Source of the DNA: Moringa oleifera
Taxonomy: Eukaryota; Streptophyta; Magnoliopsida; Brassicales; Moringaceae
Length of the DNA: 64,000 nucleotides
Assembly (NCBI GenBank): GCA_021397835.1
Contig: JAJFZO010000724.1
Span: forward strand, 2,021,001 to 2,085,000
Direction: 5' to 3'
The notes under the pieces are model-generated. The model saw only the letters and a program-made list of their open reading frames with translations. It was not told the DNA's origin and ran no database searches. The position numbers and the translations under genes were made by a program. The first letter of the stretch is position 1, and each line of letters starts with the position of its first letter. Positions 50,901-63,460 of the stretch are shown here, in pieces.

Positions 50901-53900
50901 AAATCATACTAGAGATTGGTCATTTGAATAATCAGCCAACAAGGGTCCTTATAAACAATGTATGAACAATCAGCCAGTCCTCCAGCCTGTTCATATATAC
51001 AAACACATGTATGTGCATATGCATACATGCATCCCTGAATGTATTAGTGGGTATAACAATGCATCAATTGTGTTTGCATGTAGTCCAATAAGCTTTACTT
51101 CCCTTAAATAATAGCTCCATCTTTGTTTTGATTAAAAAAACATATCGAATTGTTAGTAATGTAAGAAATAAAACTTTTATTACTATTACTTGTTTTGGCA
51201 TTAAGACGACTTTCTCTTATCACCGTGAATCGGACAATACTATCCTATTTCCTGTGCTTGCATTGGTTATATTTACTTTGTCTGTTGGAGTCATACGAAG
51301 TCCTTTTACTCAAGAAGGAATGGATTTTGATAAATTATCAAAACTTGTTAACTCGGTCCATAAACCTTTTACATCAAAATTCAAAAAGAAAATTTGGATT
51401 GGTATGAATTTTTGACAAATGCAACTTTTTTAGTCAGTATAGCTTATTTCGGAATATTTGTAGCATCTTTTTTATATAGTTGTGTCAAAAAAGTCCAAGT
51501 ATGTATCAACAATATACTATATAAGGTGAAGCTGTTCCTGTTTCTTATTCATTTGAATATAAGATTATGGTTTGAAGGATCTTGAAGGTGTTTAAAGCTA
51601 ATTTTAGACTGTTACACGATTGAAGAAGCTGAAGGTATTGTTGACTCAAAAGAGCTATTTGGAAAAACTAGATTTTTTCTTGTAGTACAAAGTGTTAGAT
51701 TAATTTCACACAGACTGGATTTTCTGGTTTGAGTTCAGACATGATTTCTTCTTGCTTCTCTTCATAACTTTTCTTTTGATATGACTCTCTTCATAACTTT
51801 GGTTTCTTTCACACTTGGATATTGATTTGCATATCCAAGAAATTCTTGAGAACTGATTATTTGATGTAGGGCAATTTGGAAAGTATGGAGAAGCATGAAG
51901 AGCAACAGGCAAAAAGAAAAACAGGGCTTGGTCTCAAATAACAAGGATCTCTGATCTTGAATATTGAATTCCAAAATTATGTTATAATAAGTTTTGCAAA
52001 TACTAGGGTTACGAAAACATTTATAGGCATGACATCTTCATAAAAGTACGAAACTGTAACCTTAATCATAAATGAAATTGAAATTCCTAACAAAAATACA
52101 TATTAAAGTCCTAATTCTTCCTAAATCTTAAAATTCTAAAACTATCCCAAAAAAAAAAAAAAAGAACTGCTTAAACATGTCTAGGAATGTAAAACTCAAA
52201 GACATACATAATTATACTTATAATTTCCCACAAGGACAAAACTCTTCCTTTATTGCTTCTTTGTGTTCTCCATCATGATTCTAAATAAATGTTATGGGAA
52301 CAAGTAATAACTTATATGTAGCCTAGTATAAATGACATATATAGACCTCTTCCTACAAGAATTGATAAACAACTTGAAAACTGTCATTAACATTTATAAC
52401 AATGTAGCAAATGCTAATGGCATGGAAACAATAAATATCTTTGCATGCACGCTAATAAGTTCATAAACAGTTTAAGATTCTATAATCTATTGACAAAAGG
52501 CAGCTCGACATCAATGGATATGTCACTGAGTACCATCAACTGCTTGGTATTAAAAAAAAAAAAAGAAAAAAAAAAAGACTAACATAGAGTAAGAAAGTCA
52601 CCTGGTTTGTGCAAATCAGATAGAAATGAAATATTGTGAGGCCGCCAACAAACCATACGGTTATAAAGCAGTACACTATTAGAAAATCCGACAGGATATC
52701 TTGTGACATAGCCTTCCAAATATTGATTTCTTTATCACTCCGCCGCTCAAGAATGTTGACCCAGGAAAAGACAAAGACATATATGCACAAAACGGTCGAT
52801 GTTGATACAAACATGAAGAAGAACCGATAGTTACGCTGCAACCACATCAATATAAAGTGTATGGTTAATTCTTCACGAGGTTGAAGCTGCAAGTAATGAG
52901 GTATTTGGGCACAAGTCACAGCATGAAGTTGAAATAATCTAATTCATAACATATGAAAGGATACTCTTATCAAATTTGTTTTCCTAAAGACAGATGTTAG
53001 TACAATTTTGTTAATGAAAGTAACAATAATGTATAACATATTATTCTGGTTCAGGCAACTTACTAATCCAATGCACTGACCAACCCAAGGGCAGTGATGA
53101 TCAAATCTCTGAACACAGTTGTTACAGATTGAACAATGAGAACAACGAGGTGGACGGTAAAGCAAACAAGTGTCACAGTACTTCACTTTTACTGTATGAC
53201 CATTTACAGTCACATCTTTTGTTCGTGGTAGTTTCAAATGAGGAGTTCTACCATTGACCCATTCCATGGAGGGGGTAGCCACATCCAACGCTTCATCTGA
53301 CTCAGGAGGACTCAAATTTCTAGGGACTATTCCAGGATCCCTACCAGAGGTTAAAAAGAGCAATGTTACGTCCTGCATCAAGGTTACTGTTAGCTTCAAA
53401 TTTCACTTCCTGTGCGAAGTTCACACATTAAGATAAAAGAGTACCCATTTCAGTTTTAAAAATTCTGTTGCTTGACTAAGTAACCACCTAAAGAAAAAAA
53501 TCAAGTAAAGAAAAAACTATTTATTGAACAAGCAGAAACTATCTTGGTTTACAATCTTCAAAATATAACATACCCATAAAAAGTAAAAGATAAATCATGA
53601 ACGAAGAGAAGAAGAATAAAGAGTGATAAGCAGAAGCAACGAAAAATTCAATAGTATCGTCTTGAAATTTTACTTTCACATACTGATCTAAACCCTTTTC
53701 CTTTTCCTTCCCTCACCCATCTCCACCCAAAACTCTTCTCTTTCCCTCTGGACAAGTTCAGACTGACCACGTAAACGAAATAAAACAAACTGAATACTAC
53801 CAAAAGCAAAAGAGAAGTCTATTTAGTAGACAGTTCACCCCCCCCACAGAAAAAAAAAAAAAAAAAAGCAGAGGCGATTCATTTGATGTTTGAGTCCAAA

Positions 53901-55606
53901 CTGTCTGACAACCTAAATTCTCCCAGCTAACTTTTTAAATCTGTCACACTGAGGTGTACAGCTAACATCAGAAATACAATTCAATGTAACAATTTATGAC
54001 AAGAATTGCCCATGTAATAAGTGCCAGCCATCTTAATGAGCTATATTATTTGCACAGTGGAGAATAACATAGCAAGCAAACAAAAGGTACAGATTCATTG
54101 ATTTCTTGTTCTCCTTCCCTTGTTTTGTGCATGCAAAATTTTCACTGACAGCTAGCTGCTTAAAGTAAAAGTAAAGCAAAATACTTACTAGAACAGTGAG
54201 TATCGATGCCACAACCAATATTGGATAACCATGATCAGCATGTTTGGTGTCATCATCCTTGATCTTGGCGTACATTTTTACACAGAAAATAATAGCAGGA
54301 CCAGTAATAAGTAGAATTGACAGAAACAATGATGCCACATCAGGACCAAAGATCAATCTCCCACCACAGAGAAATCTCTGATAAACCAGAGAAAGAACAA
54401 TGAATATAAAGCTCCATTAGTTGAAGTATCTCATAGTGGTAAAGGAGTTCAACAATATGCTAAAAAGAATAGAAATACATTTTCTAATTAGACAATCCAC
54501 AAGCCCCTAAGTTAAGCAATGCCAGCAGCTAGAAAGGGTGGGTAGACAATGGAACTATAAGGGAAAATCAACCGGAAAGATCGAGGAAAGAACCATTCTC
54601 ATCAGTATACTTGAAAAACTTAAATAGTCAAATTATTACCAAGAAATCTCAATTACAAAATCAGGATTTCCTGCTCAAATTTGTTTTAATAATTACTGCT
54701 AAGGTAATGTTGACACCAAAAGGGAAACACTAATACCTTTTTCCCCTTTCGTTCTATAGCTAGTTTCCCAAATTAATTTGACTATGACAAAAACAAGGAT
54801 GAATTATGACATAGTGCTCTGAGTGACAAAAATGTCATCACATATGGAAAATTTATGTACCTAAAACTAGTGCACCACTGTCTTTACAACAAAAAAAAAA
54901 AAAAAAAAAACAAAAACAATTCAGTAGACAACTATCAATTATACAGCGAAACAGGTAAACATATGATTGCCCATAAAACAATGGAATCTTAAGCATTTTA
55001 AGACAACCAGAATTTGCACATATGATGAAGACCAGATACTGCACAAATACAATTAAATAATTTGCTTGAGTAATCGGCCAAACATAAATCTAAAGTTTAT
55101 AGATCAGATACTGCACAACTGTAATTGAATAACTTGCTTGGGTAATCCACAAAGCATAAACATTAAGGTTTACTTACTCAAGTTAAAAGGTTGATTCTTA
55201 ACCATTCATGAGCCTTTGTAGTTAAATGGCATGTTTGTCCCCCAGAGAGGTGAAGGTCTAGGACTTGAATTGCAACCAAAACAGTGAGGTTTTGGGTTTT
55301 TAGTGACAGTATACGTTTCATGGATTGAAATTAAATCCAGCAAGCAGGATAACCAAGATCAAAGAGCACCAAAAGCACAATTATACATAGAATCAATGAT
55401 AAGGAAACAGAAAACTGGGAGAGAAGAAACTCCAGATGATCAGAGCTCGAACATGTACACATTGTAAACAAGGAACTAGCAAATACCCAATCGACAAGGA
55501 AAAGCCACAAGAGGAAACTCAATTTAGAGGGAGCGCGAAAGAGACTCACATTGCTTCCTTTCCAAACTTGATAGAGCCTCTTGGGTTTATTGTCCTTATG
55601 CGCCAT
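48000..55606 (-). CDS. DHHC-type protein S-acyltransferase (PAT), copy 1
   Basis: Five exons on the minus strand: 55550-55606, 54189-54377, 53064-53372, 52602-52835 and 48000-48542. All are phase 0 and encode 443 aa. The start [19 protein letters not shown] matches the usual short cytosolic N-terminus before the first membrane helix. Residues about 146-185 form the Cys-rich domain ([18 protein letters not shown]) with catalytic DHHC at 173-176. Two helices lie before it and two after, followed by the [17 protein letters not shown] segment containing the TTxE motif. The long acidic Ser-rich C-tail is typical of the plant PAT05-PAT08 group. Family knowledge: such enzymes attach palmitate to Cys of membrane proteins, at plasma membrane or endomembranes. 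Intron 4 is about 4 kb and holds plastid and retroposed inserts. A paralogue lies immediately upstream. Confidence 0.93.
50014..50084 (-). mobile_element. 33-bp retroposed insert with 19-bp target duplication
   Basis: TTATATACAAGGGAATATC occurs at 50014-50032 and again, identical, at 50066-50084. Between them is C, 17 T and GGAGCAGGAACAAAA. Read on the minus strand this is a short unique end followed by poly(A), flanked by a long direct repeat, as made by LINE-type target-primed insertion of a severely 5'-truncated transcript. It lies in intron 4 of PAT copy 1. Replication slippage is an alternative but does not explain the poly(A). Confidence 0.7.
51110..51490 (+). pseudogene. ndhF: nuclear insertion of plastid ndhF fragment (NUPT)
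   Basis: Translation gives [20 protein letters not shown], then (Q)[11 protein letters not shown], then after a frameshift [10 protein letters not shown], and [20 protein letters not shown] with FVASFLYS. This is the conserved late part of chloroplast NADH dehydrogenase-like subunit NdhF. It is frameshifted near 51340 and again near 51385 and homology stops near 51480. It sits in intron 4 of PAT copy 1, opposite in strand to that gene. I recognise the NdhF words from memory of the family. The upstream part from about 51128 ([19 protein letters not shown]) also fits the same protein region. What follows to 51600 could be other plastid sequence. Confidence 0.85.
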
Positions 55607-55789
55607 ACCTTGAACAGAAGAAGAAATCAAAAAGTGATTCCTATCCCCAAAAATTAACACATTGCTGAAGAGCCCGTATCCGATCAAGAAAGAATAACAG
55701 CTGAACCCCAAAACTGATTCTCCAGAAAAAAATTCCTTTCTCTGTTTGTGTGTTTATCTAATACGTACGAGTAAACAATGTAGAGAGAG

Positions 55790-55825
<36 letters not shown>

Positions 55826-56100
55826 CTTTGAATCAAAAACCTGCTTCCCTCTCCTCTAATCAAAGGTTTGTTTGCAACGACGGATCCTACCAAGACATGA
55901 AGATGCTCTCTCTACCTGGCACTCTCTTTCCTCTCTCCAAAGTAATATAATTTTGTTTCACTCAAAGGCTGGCATTGACGATGCGGGCGGATGTTCCAAT
56001 TTCTCGCGGGTTTTACGCGACAATACTTAATACTCCGCTTCTTTTTATTAAGCACATTATTTACTCTACTGATGGAAATTAAACAAGTTTTTGTTACTTA
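55550..56100 (-). promoter_or_regulatory. 5' leader and promoter of PAT copy 1 with a (TC)n tract
   Basis: On the minus strand a (TC)n microsatellite at about 55791-55823 lies some 190 bp before the start codon, followed by CT-rich sequence to 55940. CT-rich 5' leaders are common in plant genes. No clear TATA box is seen. Confidence 0.4.
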
Positions 56101-58103
56101 TTTTGCAAGTAAAACGACACAGCTGCAGCTCCAACCTGACATTCCATGAAGAGATGTTAACGGCTAATGTCTCTTCACTCTTTTATTTTTATTAATTTAT
56201 TATATTTGATGCTTTGTCTACGAAATCACAATGCAAGCAATGCGAAAACGTGCTGTCACAAAGCTATCTTTCTTGTCCTTTGAAATTGTCTTCCTCTGGA
56301 TTTATTTATTTATTTTGTTGTACATTTGGAGATATTCCATGATGCTCATCCAAAAAATGAAGCGTCAATGCCAGAAGTATCAAGGCCAAATAAATCTTTA
56401 ATTTTAGTAATAAGAGACTCATTTTTGCATAATATTACTACACGAGTTCTACCCGGAATTCATCGCATTATTAATTCAATCAACTAACCTAATACAAAAT
56501 TCAGCATGTTACTGTACAAACCTGACCTTACTTCATTAATGAGAGACGGAAGTGGATATTCATCCAATTGGATCAAAATTCTCTATTGATTTGAATTTTG
56601 AACTGAATTTTTAATAAAGTTATAAGAATATTTTAGTAATTTATAAATTAATAAAAAATTTGAACTATTAAATCTTATCTAAATTTCAACACAACTCGAA
56701 TCAAGACAAAATCCTGTTAAATATGGGAGTTCACTACTACTCTTCCAGTGTCATAAAGACATGCAACTAATGTCGATTAATGGTTGGTTGGTATAGAGAG
56801 TTATGGGAGACAACTCTTTGAAAGTTAGGTATTTTATGAGAATAAGGGTCTTTTTCTCATCTCAGTTTATGTTGAGTTTTTTATATGAAATTTAAAAAAT
56901 AATTTTATAATTTATAATAATAAATTAAAAATAAAAAATATATAAAAAATTGAAACAATCAATTTTATTAAATTATTATGTATCATTATTTTTTAAAAAA
57001 TTTAATACAGAGATTTTAATTTTTCCGTGAGTCATTTTGGGAGAAAGAGTTGTCTTGAGCTCAGAAAAATTGGGCAAAGCATCCTTACTACTCTGCCATC
57101 ATATCTATTTGATGTAAGTGACATCCATCTCTAATAAAGTCCTTACTAGGTCCACAGTTTGTCTACCTCATGACATTAATTAAATCATTACTAAACTTAA
57201 CAAGATGCAAAAGCTTATTAATTAAAGTTTAAGAAAGGCTTTTTACCATCTTAACTAAGTCTATCTGACTCAAAAAGCTCCATGGATATAAGAATTTTTT
57301 TTTAAAAAACTTATACCCAAAATCAAAGATTATACTTTTAGATAATTTAATTATGATTTCAAAATTTAGATATTAAAAAAAAAAAAAAAGGTTATCTCAA
57401 TCATATGTTATTTTCTTAAAACTTTATTTTGACTTAAGCTTTAAGAGCCTCCATATCTTTTGCAAGTCTTTGTTGACTCTATACAAGACCAAATACAAGC
57501 ATAAACGAAGAGAAGAGGTGTATCGATCATCTAAAGTTTTATTTTGGAGGTAAAAGATAACACAAATAAAGCCAAAGTATTGATTATTTTGAAATATATG
57601 TATATGCTTATGTTGTTAGACTTGTTGCTTGCTCGGGGTTTGTTTTTCAGATTGAGAAAGGAAGGGGAAGAGCCAATTTCTTGTACCTCTTTTGCTTCCA
57701 GTTGTGGGGTTTCAGAGAAGAATATGGTCAGGTAGAAGACTTATTGCCAGAATTAATTTTGATTTCATTTTATATAAAAGTATATTTCATGTAACTCCGA
57801 ATTGATCTAGGTTTTCTTTTTGACATTTTACATCAAGAGAAAAGAGGTTTGTGCTCCAATTTGTCCCCATCGATCTAAGCAATTAGTATGCATACTCTCT
57901 CATGAAGTCCTTGTTAGTGGATCCACCTGCATATATTATATAGTTAACCTAACGCCATATACTGCAACGTTGGAATTCATTACGGAAAAATCATGCATGA
58001 GTACCTTTATATTACAAACATGAAGCAAACAAAACGAAATGTGAGCTTGACTTCCAAGATTTGTGGAAAAATACAGTCCCATGAGAGCTACTGTGTCCTC
58101 TTT
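56100..58103. other. spacer between the tandem PAT genes
   Basis: AT-rich. The last 200-300 bp should be the 3' UTR of PAT copy 2. At about 57647-57735 a short block after TTTTTCAG is less AT-rich and open (LRKEGEEPISCTSFASS), but no partner exon is visible and I do not call a gene. Confidence 0.5.
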
Positions 58104-60632
58104 TCATCTATGGTTATTACATCCATCATTCAAGTTCCTTTCTGAATTTTGCGGTTCTTGACCAGTAGGAAAGAAAAAGGAATCAAATGAAGCATCCAGT
58201 ACTTCTCCTCCCTTATTCTTCTTCAAACTATCATCAATGCCACTGTAATCCAAATTTTGCAAAATACTAGGAAGTTGCAAGCCATCTTTCCCCACCAACT
58301 TACCACCCATTTCAATGTCATACTTCTCGTTGGAGCCAAACCCTTGATCAAGTTCTGAAATGGTGGATCCTGTCATCGAATACTCATCTTCACTCACCCA
58401 TTCTCGGAGACGGATCATTGGAGGTGGGATCTTAGAGAAGAAGAGTTCCTTCAGATTCTTCATGATACCCTCGCTGTAAGGGTTTTCCTTTTTGTCATAA
58501 CGATATCTAAAGTTCTCGTAAGTTGTCTGCAAAAGAATTAAAGAGCATAACGCAAAAATTTATGCTAGCTATTAATTAGATGAACATCCATGCATGAACA
58601 CGTATAAATGTTATAATTAAAGAGAATGAGGAGGCTGACCTGGTTGGTGCAAATGAGGTAAAAGTGGAAAACGGTGAGCCCACCCACAAACCAGACAGCT
58701 ATGAAGCAATACACAATGAGAGCGATCGATGCTATATCATGTGACATAATGCTCCACAAATTGCCTGGTTGTCGAATCAAACTGATCCAGGAAAACACAA
58801 ACACGTATATGCACAAGAAAGTTGAGGACGATATGAAACATATGAAGAACGGGTAGTTTCGCTGCAATTAAACCGACATAATGGATAAGACAGCCTACTG
58901 ATGAGTTAACTACTTGAACAAAACAAAACCAGAAACATAGGATGACTACTTACTAGTCCGATGCACTGTCCTACCCATGGACAATGATGATCAAAGCGTT
59001 GGACGCAGTTATTGCAGATTGAGCAATGTGAAGCTCGTGGCGGACGATACAGCAAACAAGTGTCGCAGAACTTCACTTTAACTACGCTGCCATTTACCAT
59101 TACGTCTTTTGTTCGAGGGATCTTCAAGCTGGAAGTTTTGTTGTTAACCCATTCCATAGAAGCGGCAGTCATGTAAGCTGATTCGTCTGATTCAGGTGGG
59201 TGGGTGTTCCTTGGGATAATCCCTGGGTCTCTACCTGATGTCAAGAACAGAAACATAAAATCCTGCGTTGCATGAAAAGTAGAAGAAAAAGGTTGATCAG
59301 ATTAACCTTAAAAACATGTTTCACTTAATCAGCCAAGTCTTACAATATGATAGAATGAAAGTACTACTCTAATTAAATTATTTTACCAACCAAAATGGTA
59401 AGGACCAATCCCCCAATGAGTACAGGACAGTGGAACAATTGATCTTTTGTCAGCATAAAGGACATCTTTGTACAAAATATTATTGCAGGACCTCCAATTA
59501 GAAAGGATGTAAGAAAAAGCGAACTTGCATCCGGACCAAAAATGAGCCTTCCACCGCAACAAAATTTCTGGTATTCAAACAAACACCTTCATCAGTACAT
59601 GCTTCATAGATAACTAAATACAATTTATTAATACAAGCTTCTATATGCCTGTTAAAGCACTAATTTATTTGCCACACTAAACTAATCATACAGAGAACCA
59701 GTCATTCACTTGTTCCAAGAGATGATCAGGTCCTATATGTAATTCAAAGACGTACAGTTCACTGGCACATAAAGAGAAAGAAAATAAGGGATAAATCAAG
59801 TTAGAAACGCCTCAAAATAATTAGGCTATTGCTTACTTTATAAATGAACAATGTTCATCTACATACTTGCAACCCACAAATCAAAATGCAACGTACATTC
59901 GAAAAAATTTAATCAAAATTCATTTCGACAGTTCAGATAAGACAAATTGCAGCATATGTTACATAATTTTGATAAACAGATGTTGCTTTACTAATTAAGA
60001 AGTTAATGGTGGGTATACTACTGGAAAGACTACTATTACAACTAAATGTCTTGTTTTCTATACCTCTAGAAACCTTAACCAAACGTTTGGAGTTTCTCCT
60101 CACTATGGCTTACATCGTTAACAAACCATACCACGGTGGCATTTTGTCAAATACAAAATTTAGCCGAAGATGTCTCTGGAGAATTTGGAAGCTGGCTACT
60201 TACCCATATTCCTAGCCATGGAAAACACAAAATTTTCAAAAAAATTTCGTAAATTAATCTTCTATTACATAAAACTTAATGTGTTTTTTAAAATGGATAA
60301 CCAAAAGAGAGAAGAAACTCTTATGTTGGGCATGTCTTACCTATTAACTATTGAAAGAAATTCAAATCAATATGAGAAAAGAGAAGAATAAGTTATAGAA
60401 CAACAAATGAGAACATTGGCTAAGAAGGTTTTCATCTAAAATAAATTGCCAATGATGCAAGTTAAACACAAAGAAAAGGCAGATGAAATTTTGTTATGTT
60501 GTATGTATCTGTCAGTCTTGCCCTATATAAAAGAGAAGGAAAAGAAAGAATGACAATAGGAAGCGATGGAATTACATTGTTACCCTTCCAAGCTTGGTAG
60601 ATCCTTTTGGGTTTGGGTCTGGGAGGGGACAT
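58104..60632 (-). CDS. DHHC-type protein S-acyltransferase (PAT), copy 2
   Basis: Five minus-strand exons: 60576-60632, 59391-59567, 58954-59262, 58640-58861 and 58104-58526, all phase 0, giving 395 aa. The Cys-rich domain ([18 protein letters not shown]) with DHHC at 169-172, the four helices and the [17 protein letters not shown] segment match copy 1 closely. Exons 1 and 3 are identical in length to copy 1. The start [19 protein letters not shown] was chosen because it gives the same 19-residue first exon. The frame stays open upstream, with in-frame Met at 60638, 60686 and 60713, so a longer N-terminus is possible. The C-tail is about 40 residues shorter than in copy 1. The exon 2 donor reads GTTGGT, a weak site. 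All key residues remain, so the gene is probably active. Confidence 0.9.
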
Positions 60633-62900
60633 GATCATGTCTTTAGAGGAAGCGCAATGAACCTGGCTGCTTTTCTTTTTACTCATGTTTCTGGATCCTT
60701 CACATGCATCCATCAGACATTCTTCTCTGCAAACATATTTTCTGACACCCACCTGATGATTAAACTCAAAACAAAATGAATTTGTTTTTGTTTTCTCTTT
60801 TCTGGTTTTTTTGGGTATGAAGTGAATGAAATCGAACCAAACGCTGAAGGTGTTTGGTTCTTTTCTTTTCACCCCTCTTTGTTTTTCACATTGCTCTTCC
60901 TCTAAAACAAGCTTCCCCTAATTCCATTTCTTCACCGGACCAATCCTATACAATTCTCTCTCATAACAAACGCCATGAGATCCTCTAACGATTTCCAATC
61001 TCAAGCGGGTTTTTCGCAAGAAAAGCTAATTATTAATATTGTAGGAAATAAGCCTACAGGGTAACATTAAAAAAAGTGCAATATTACCTTGGTGATTAAT
61101 TTATTGATTCATTAGCTTTAATTGTGATTTTCATTAATATTGACTCTACATTTGGATAAATATATAGTGGCTCAATTTTTTGCCTGTAGTGTACTGCTAA
61201 AATGCCAAGTCATTGTGGATATTTTTGTTCCACTTTGTTCATATATGATAAACTTGAAACGTGGTGGCGCTGTTGCATTCTTCAAATGATGGAATGATAT
61301 GAATCTACTCCTCCAGCCTAGTCCACTTGAGTTCCTTACATCACCCACAATTGTTCTAAGCTGCCTTTGTTAAATATATGCATTGATTGTAAAATATAGT
61401 ACCTATCATGTACATGAAATTTCCTTTTGTTTTTGAATAAGAATCATTAATTTTTTTTTTGTTGTTTTATCCTGTCTATTCAAATACTTATTGTTTTAAA
61501 AATATTTTAAAGTAAACTTTGGTTTATTAATTATATTGTTTCCTTCAAAAGAAGTTAAAGTTAGATATTAACTTAAGACATTTTTATGAAGTGACTTATT
61601 TTCTTTTAATTTCAACAAATAAAACTTAGCCTTCATTCTTGTTTTTTTTTTTTTTAAACCACTTTCAGTAAAAAAAAAAAACTCATAAATTGAAGAAAAA
61701 ATTGAAAGGAGTTAAAAATAGTAAAAAAAGGAAATTAAAAAAATAAAGAAATTGAACAAAAAAAGCTTTGTAAACTAAGAAAAGAGTGACTTGTCTTGGC
61801 ACGAGCTTCCTAAAGCTGAAAGGAATGATCAATAGATGATTTAAATTTATACACATGGTGTCTATTTTACAAATTAAAATCATCTCATTAATATACAAGA
61901 TATTAAAAGAGATTACTCAGATATTATGGAAATTGTATACTTCTATTACAAGAAAAGTAAAATTCTTAGAAGGAACTAATGAAAAATATGTTTCTCTAAT
62001 ATAATCTATTATTTATAATGATATGCCCATTCCTATGCTACAATTTGACCCCTCAGGCTCCCAATGATGCAACAAGCCATTCAAGATGGAATCTCTCCAA
62101 ATGGGCCAACTTGGGTGGGTTGTGACACTTTTCCTCACTTTTATAATGCCCTTGTCATGTCTTTTGTCTTGAACTTGTAGATATGTTTTTGGAATTATCA
62201 TAGGAAGTCTTCATTTTGCAGTTAACTTCACTCTCTTATAAATTTTTCTGTTTAATTAGATATTCTTGATAGTTAGGCACGCCACATTTTTGAGCAAGTC
62301 GATTCGTAGTGATGCATGTAATTAACTTTATTCCCAAAGGAGGTTATAATTTGTATAGTCCTTTTTTTTCCTCCCATTGAGTAGGGTTTTCTTTGCCTTT
62401 ATGATAGGGTATCAACATACTTACTTAGAAGATATGATGAATCTTAACCTTAAGAGAGAGTTAAAATTGCTAAGGGAGTATGGCTAATCCTGAAGTTGAC
62501 ATTAAAAGAATGTTTATCTAGATTTAGTGAATTTTGAAAATTGAGAACTAAAGAATGAGCAAAATGGCTTGTTTAGGAATCTTTTCTAGAGTTTGAATGA
62601 AAGTTATAGTTTATTCCAAAATCTGAATAAGGCTTGAATAGGATTTTTAGTTTGATCAAGGCTTGGTTCTTGGTCAAGATCTAGCAAAGGCAAAGGCAGA
62701 TAGGAATACAAGTCGTGTCATTTAGATTCGAACTAGAAGATGATGCTTTTATAGATGTAGAAGACAATTAAAGGGAAATACTTTATACCAGACCCTAATG
62801 CATCTAATGGTGGCTATCTTAATCTCATTAATATAGACTTTCAAGTTATCTTCACCTTAATGCTCTTAAAGGACTTTGTAAAATGGCTCGACATCAAGGT
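60633..62900. other. 5' flank of PAT copy 2 and intergenic spacer
   Basis: 60633-60960 is leader and promoter. Beyond that the sequence is AT-rich. At 62013-62201 a minus-strand frame (SVTTHPSWPIWRDSILNGLL) is less AT-rich and may be part of a retroelement LTR, but no paired copy exists in the window. Confidence 0.4.
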
Positions 62901-63460
62901 GAACCTTTTTTCTATGAACCTTCTTGGTGGGTCTCTTCAAATGTCTAAGTCACGATAGATCTTAGGCCATAAAGCCTAAAAGTATTTTTCAAACCAGCTT
63001 TTGTTATCCAAAGGTAAGCTATTTGAGAAGAGTTTATATTTGATATTGCTAAATTAATAAAATTTCTTCTCTGAATCCTTATTAGTTTTCAACTTGAAGA
63101 ATTTGGTAAAGAGAAGGACAAAATGATTTATATAGTTAATGATAAAAAGCTTAGAAACAAAGGCAATCATGTATCTCTAAGCTTAATTGGAAGGTGAGAA
63201 GTTAAATTGGCAATGCACATTAAAGGACACATAGGCACATCCTAGTCACCTTTCAAACAATCTTTGAAGACTATGACCTAGCATTTATGGCGAGTCCATG
63301 GTCTACTAGAAGGAGAGGACAATTCTAATTTAACATATTTTGAAATATAAAAATTATTATTAACGCATTCCAAATAATCACTAGTATAAGAAAAAGGCCC
63401 AAATTTCTTGGCCATGGAATAGAAAAAAGAATAAAGGTAAAAGAACTCACCCAAAAAAAA
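62900..63460 (-). pseudogene. probable relic of a gypsy-type Gag-like (Transposase_28-like) domain
   Basis: Minus-strand translation through stops reads CAYVSFNVHCQFNFSPSN, RYMIAFVSKLF, then LFTKFFKLKTNKDSEKKFY and LPLDNKSWFEKYF. This follows the general pattern of the plant 'putative gypsy type transposon' domain (fixed hydrophobic spacing, then F-x-L-K, Y-F-S, then N-K-x-W-x-x-x-F-F). Frames are broken and the match is from memory, so the call is tentative. The element would continue leftward on the minus strand and may run past the right edge of the window. Confidence 0.3.

Noticed and set aside
57544..57735. 63-codon plus-strand frame between the PAT genes
   Set aside because: No recognisable domain, no partner exons; could be chance.
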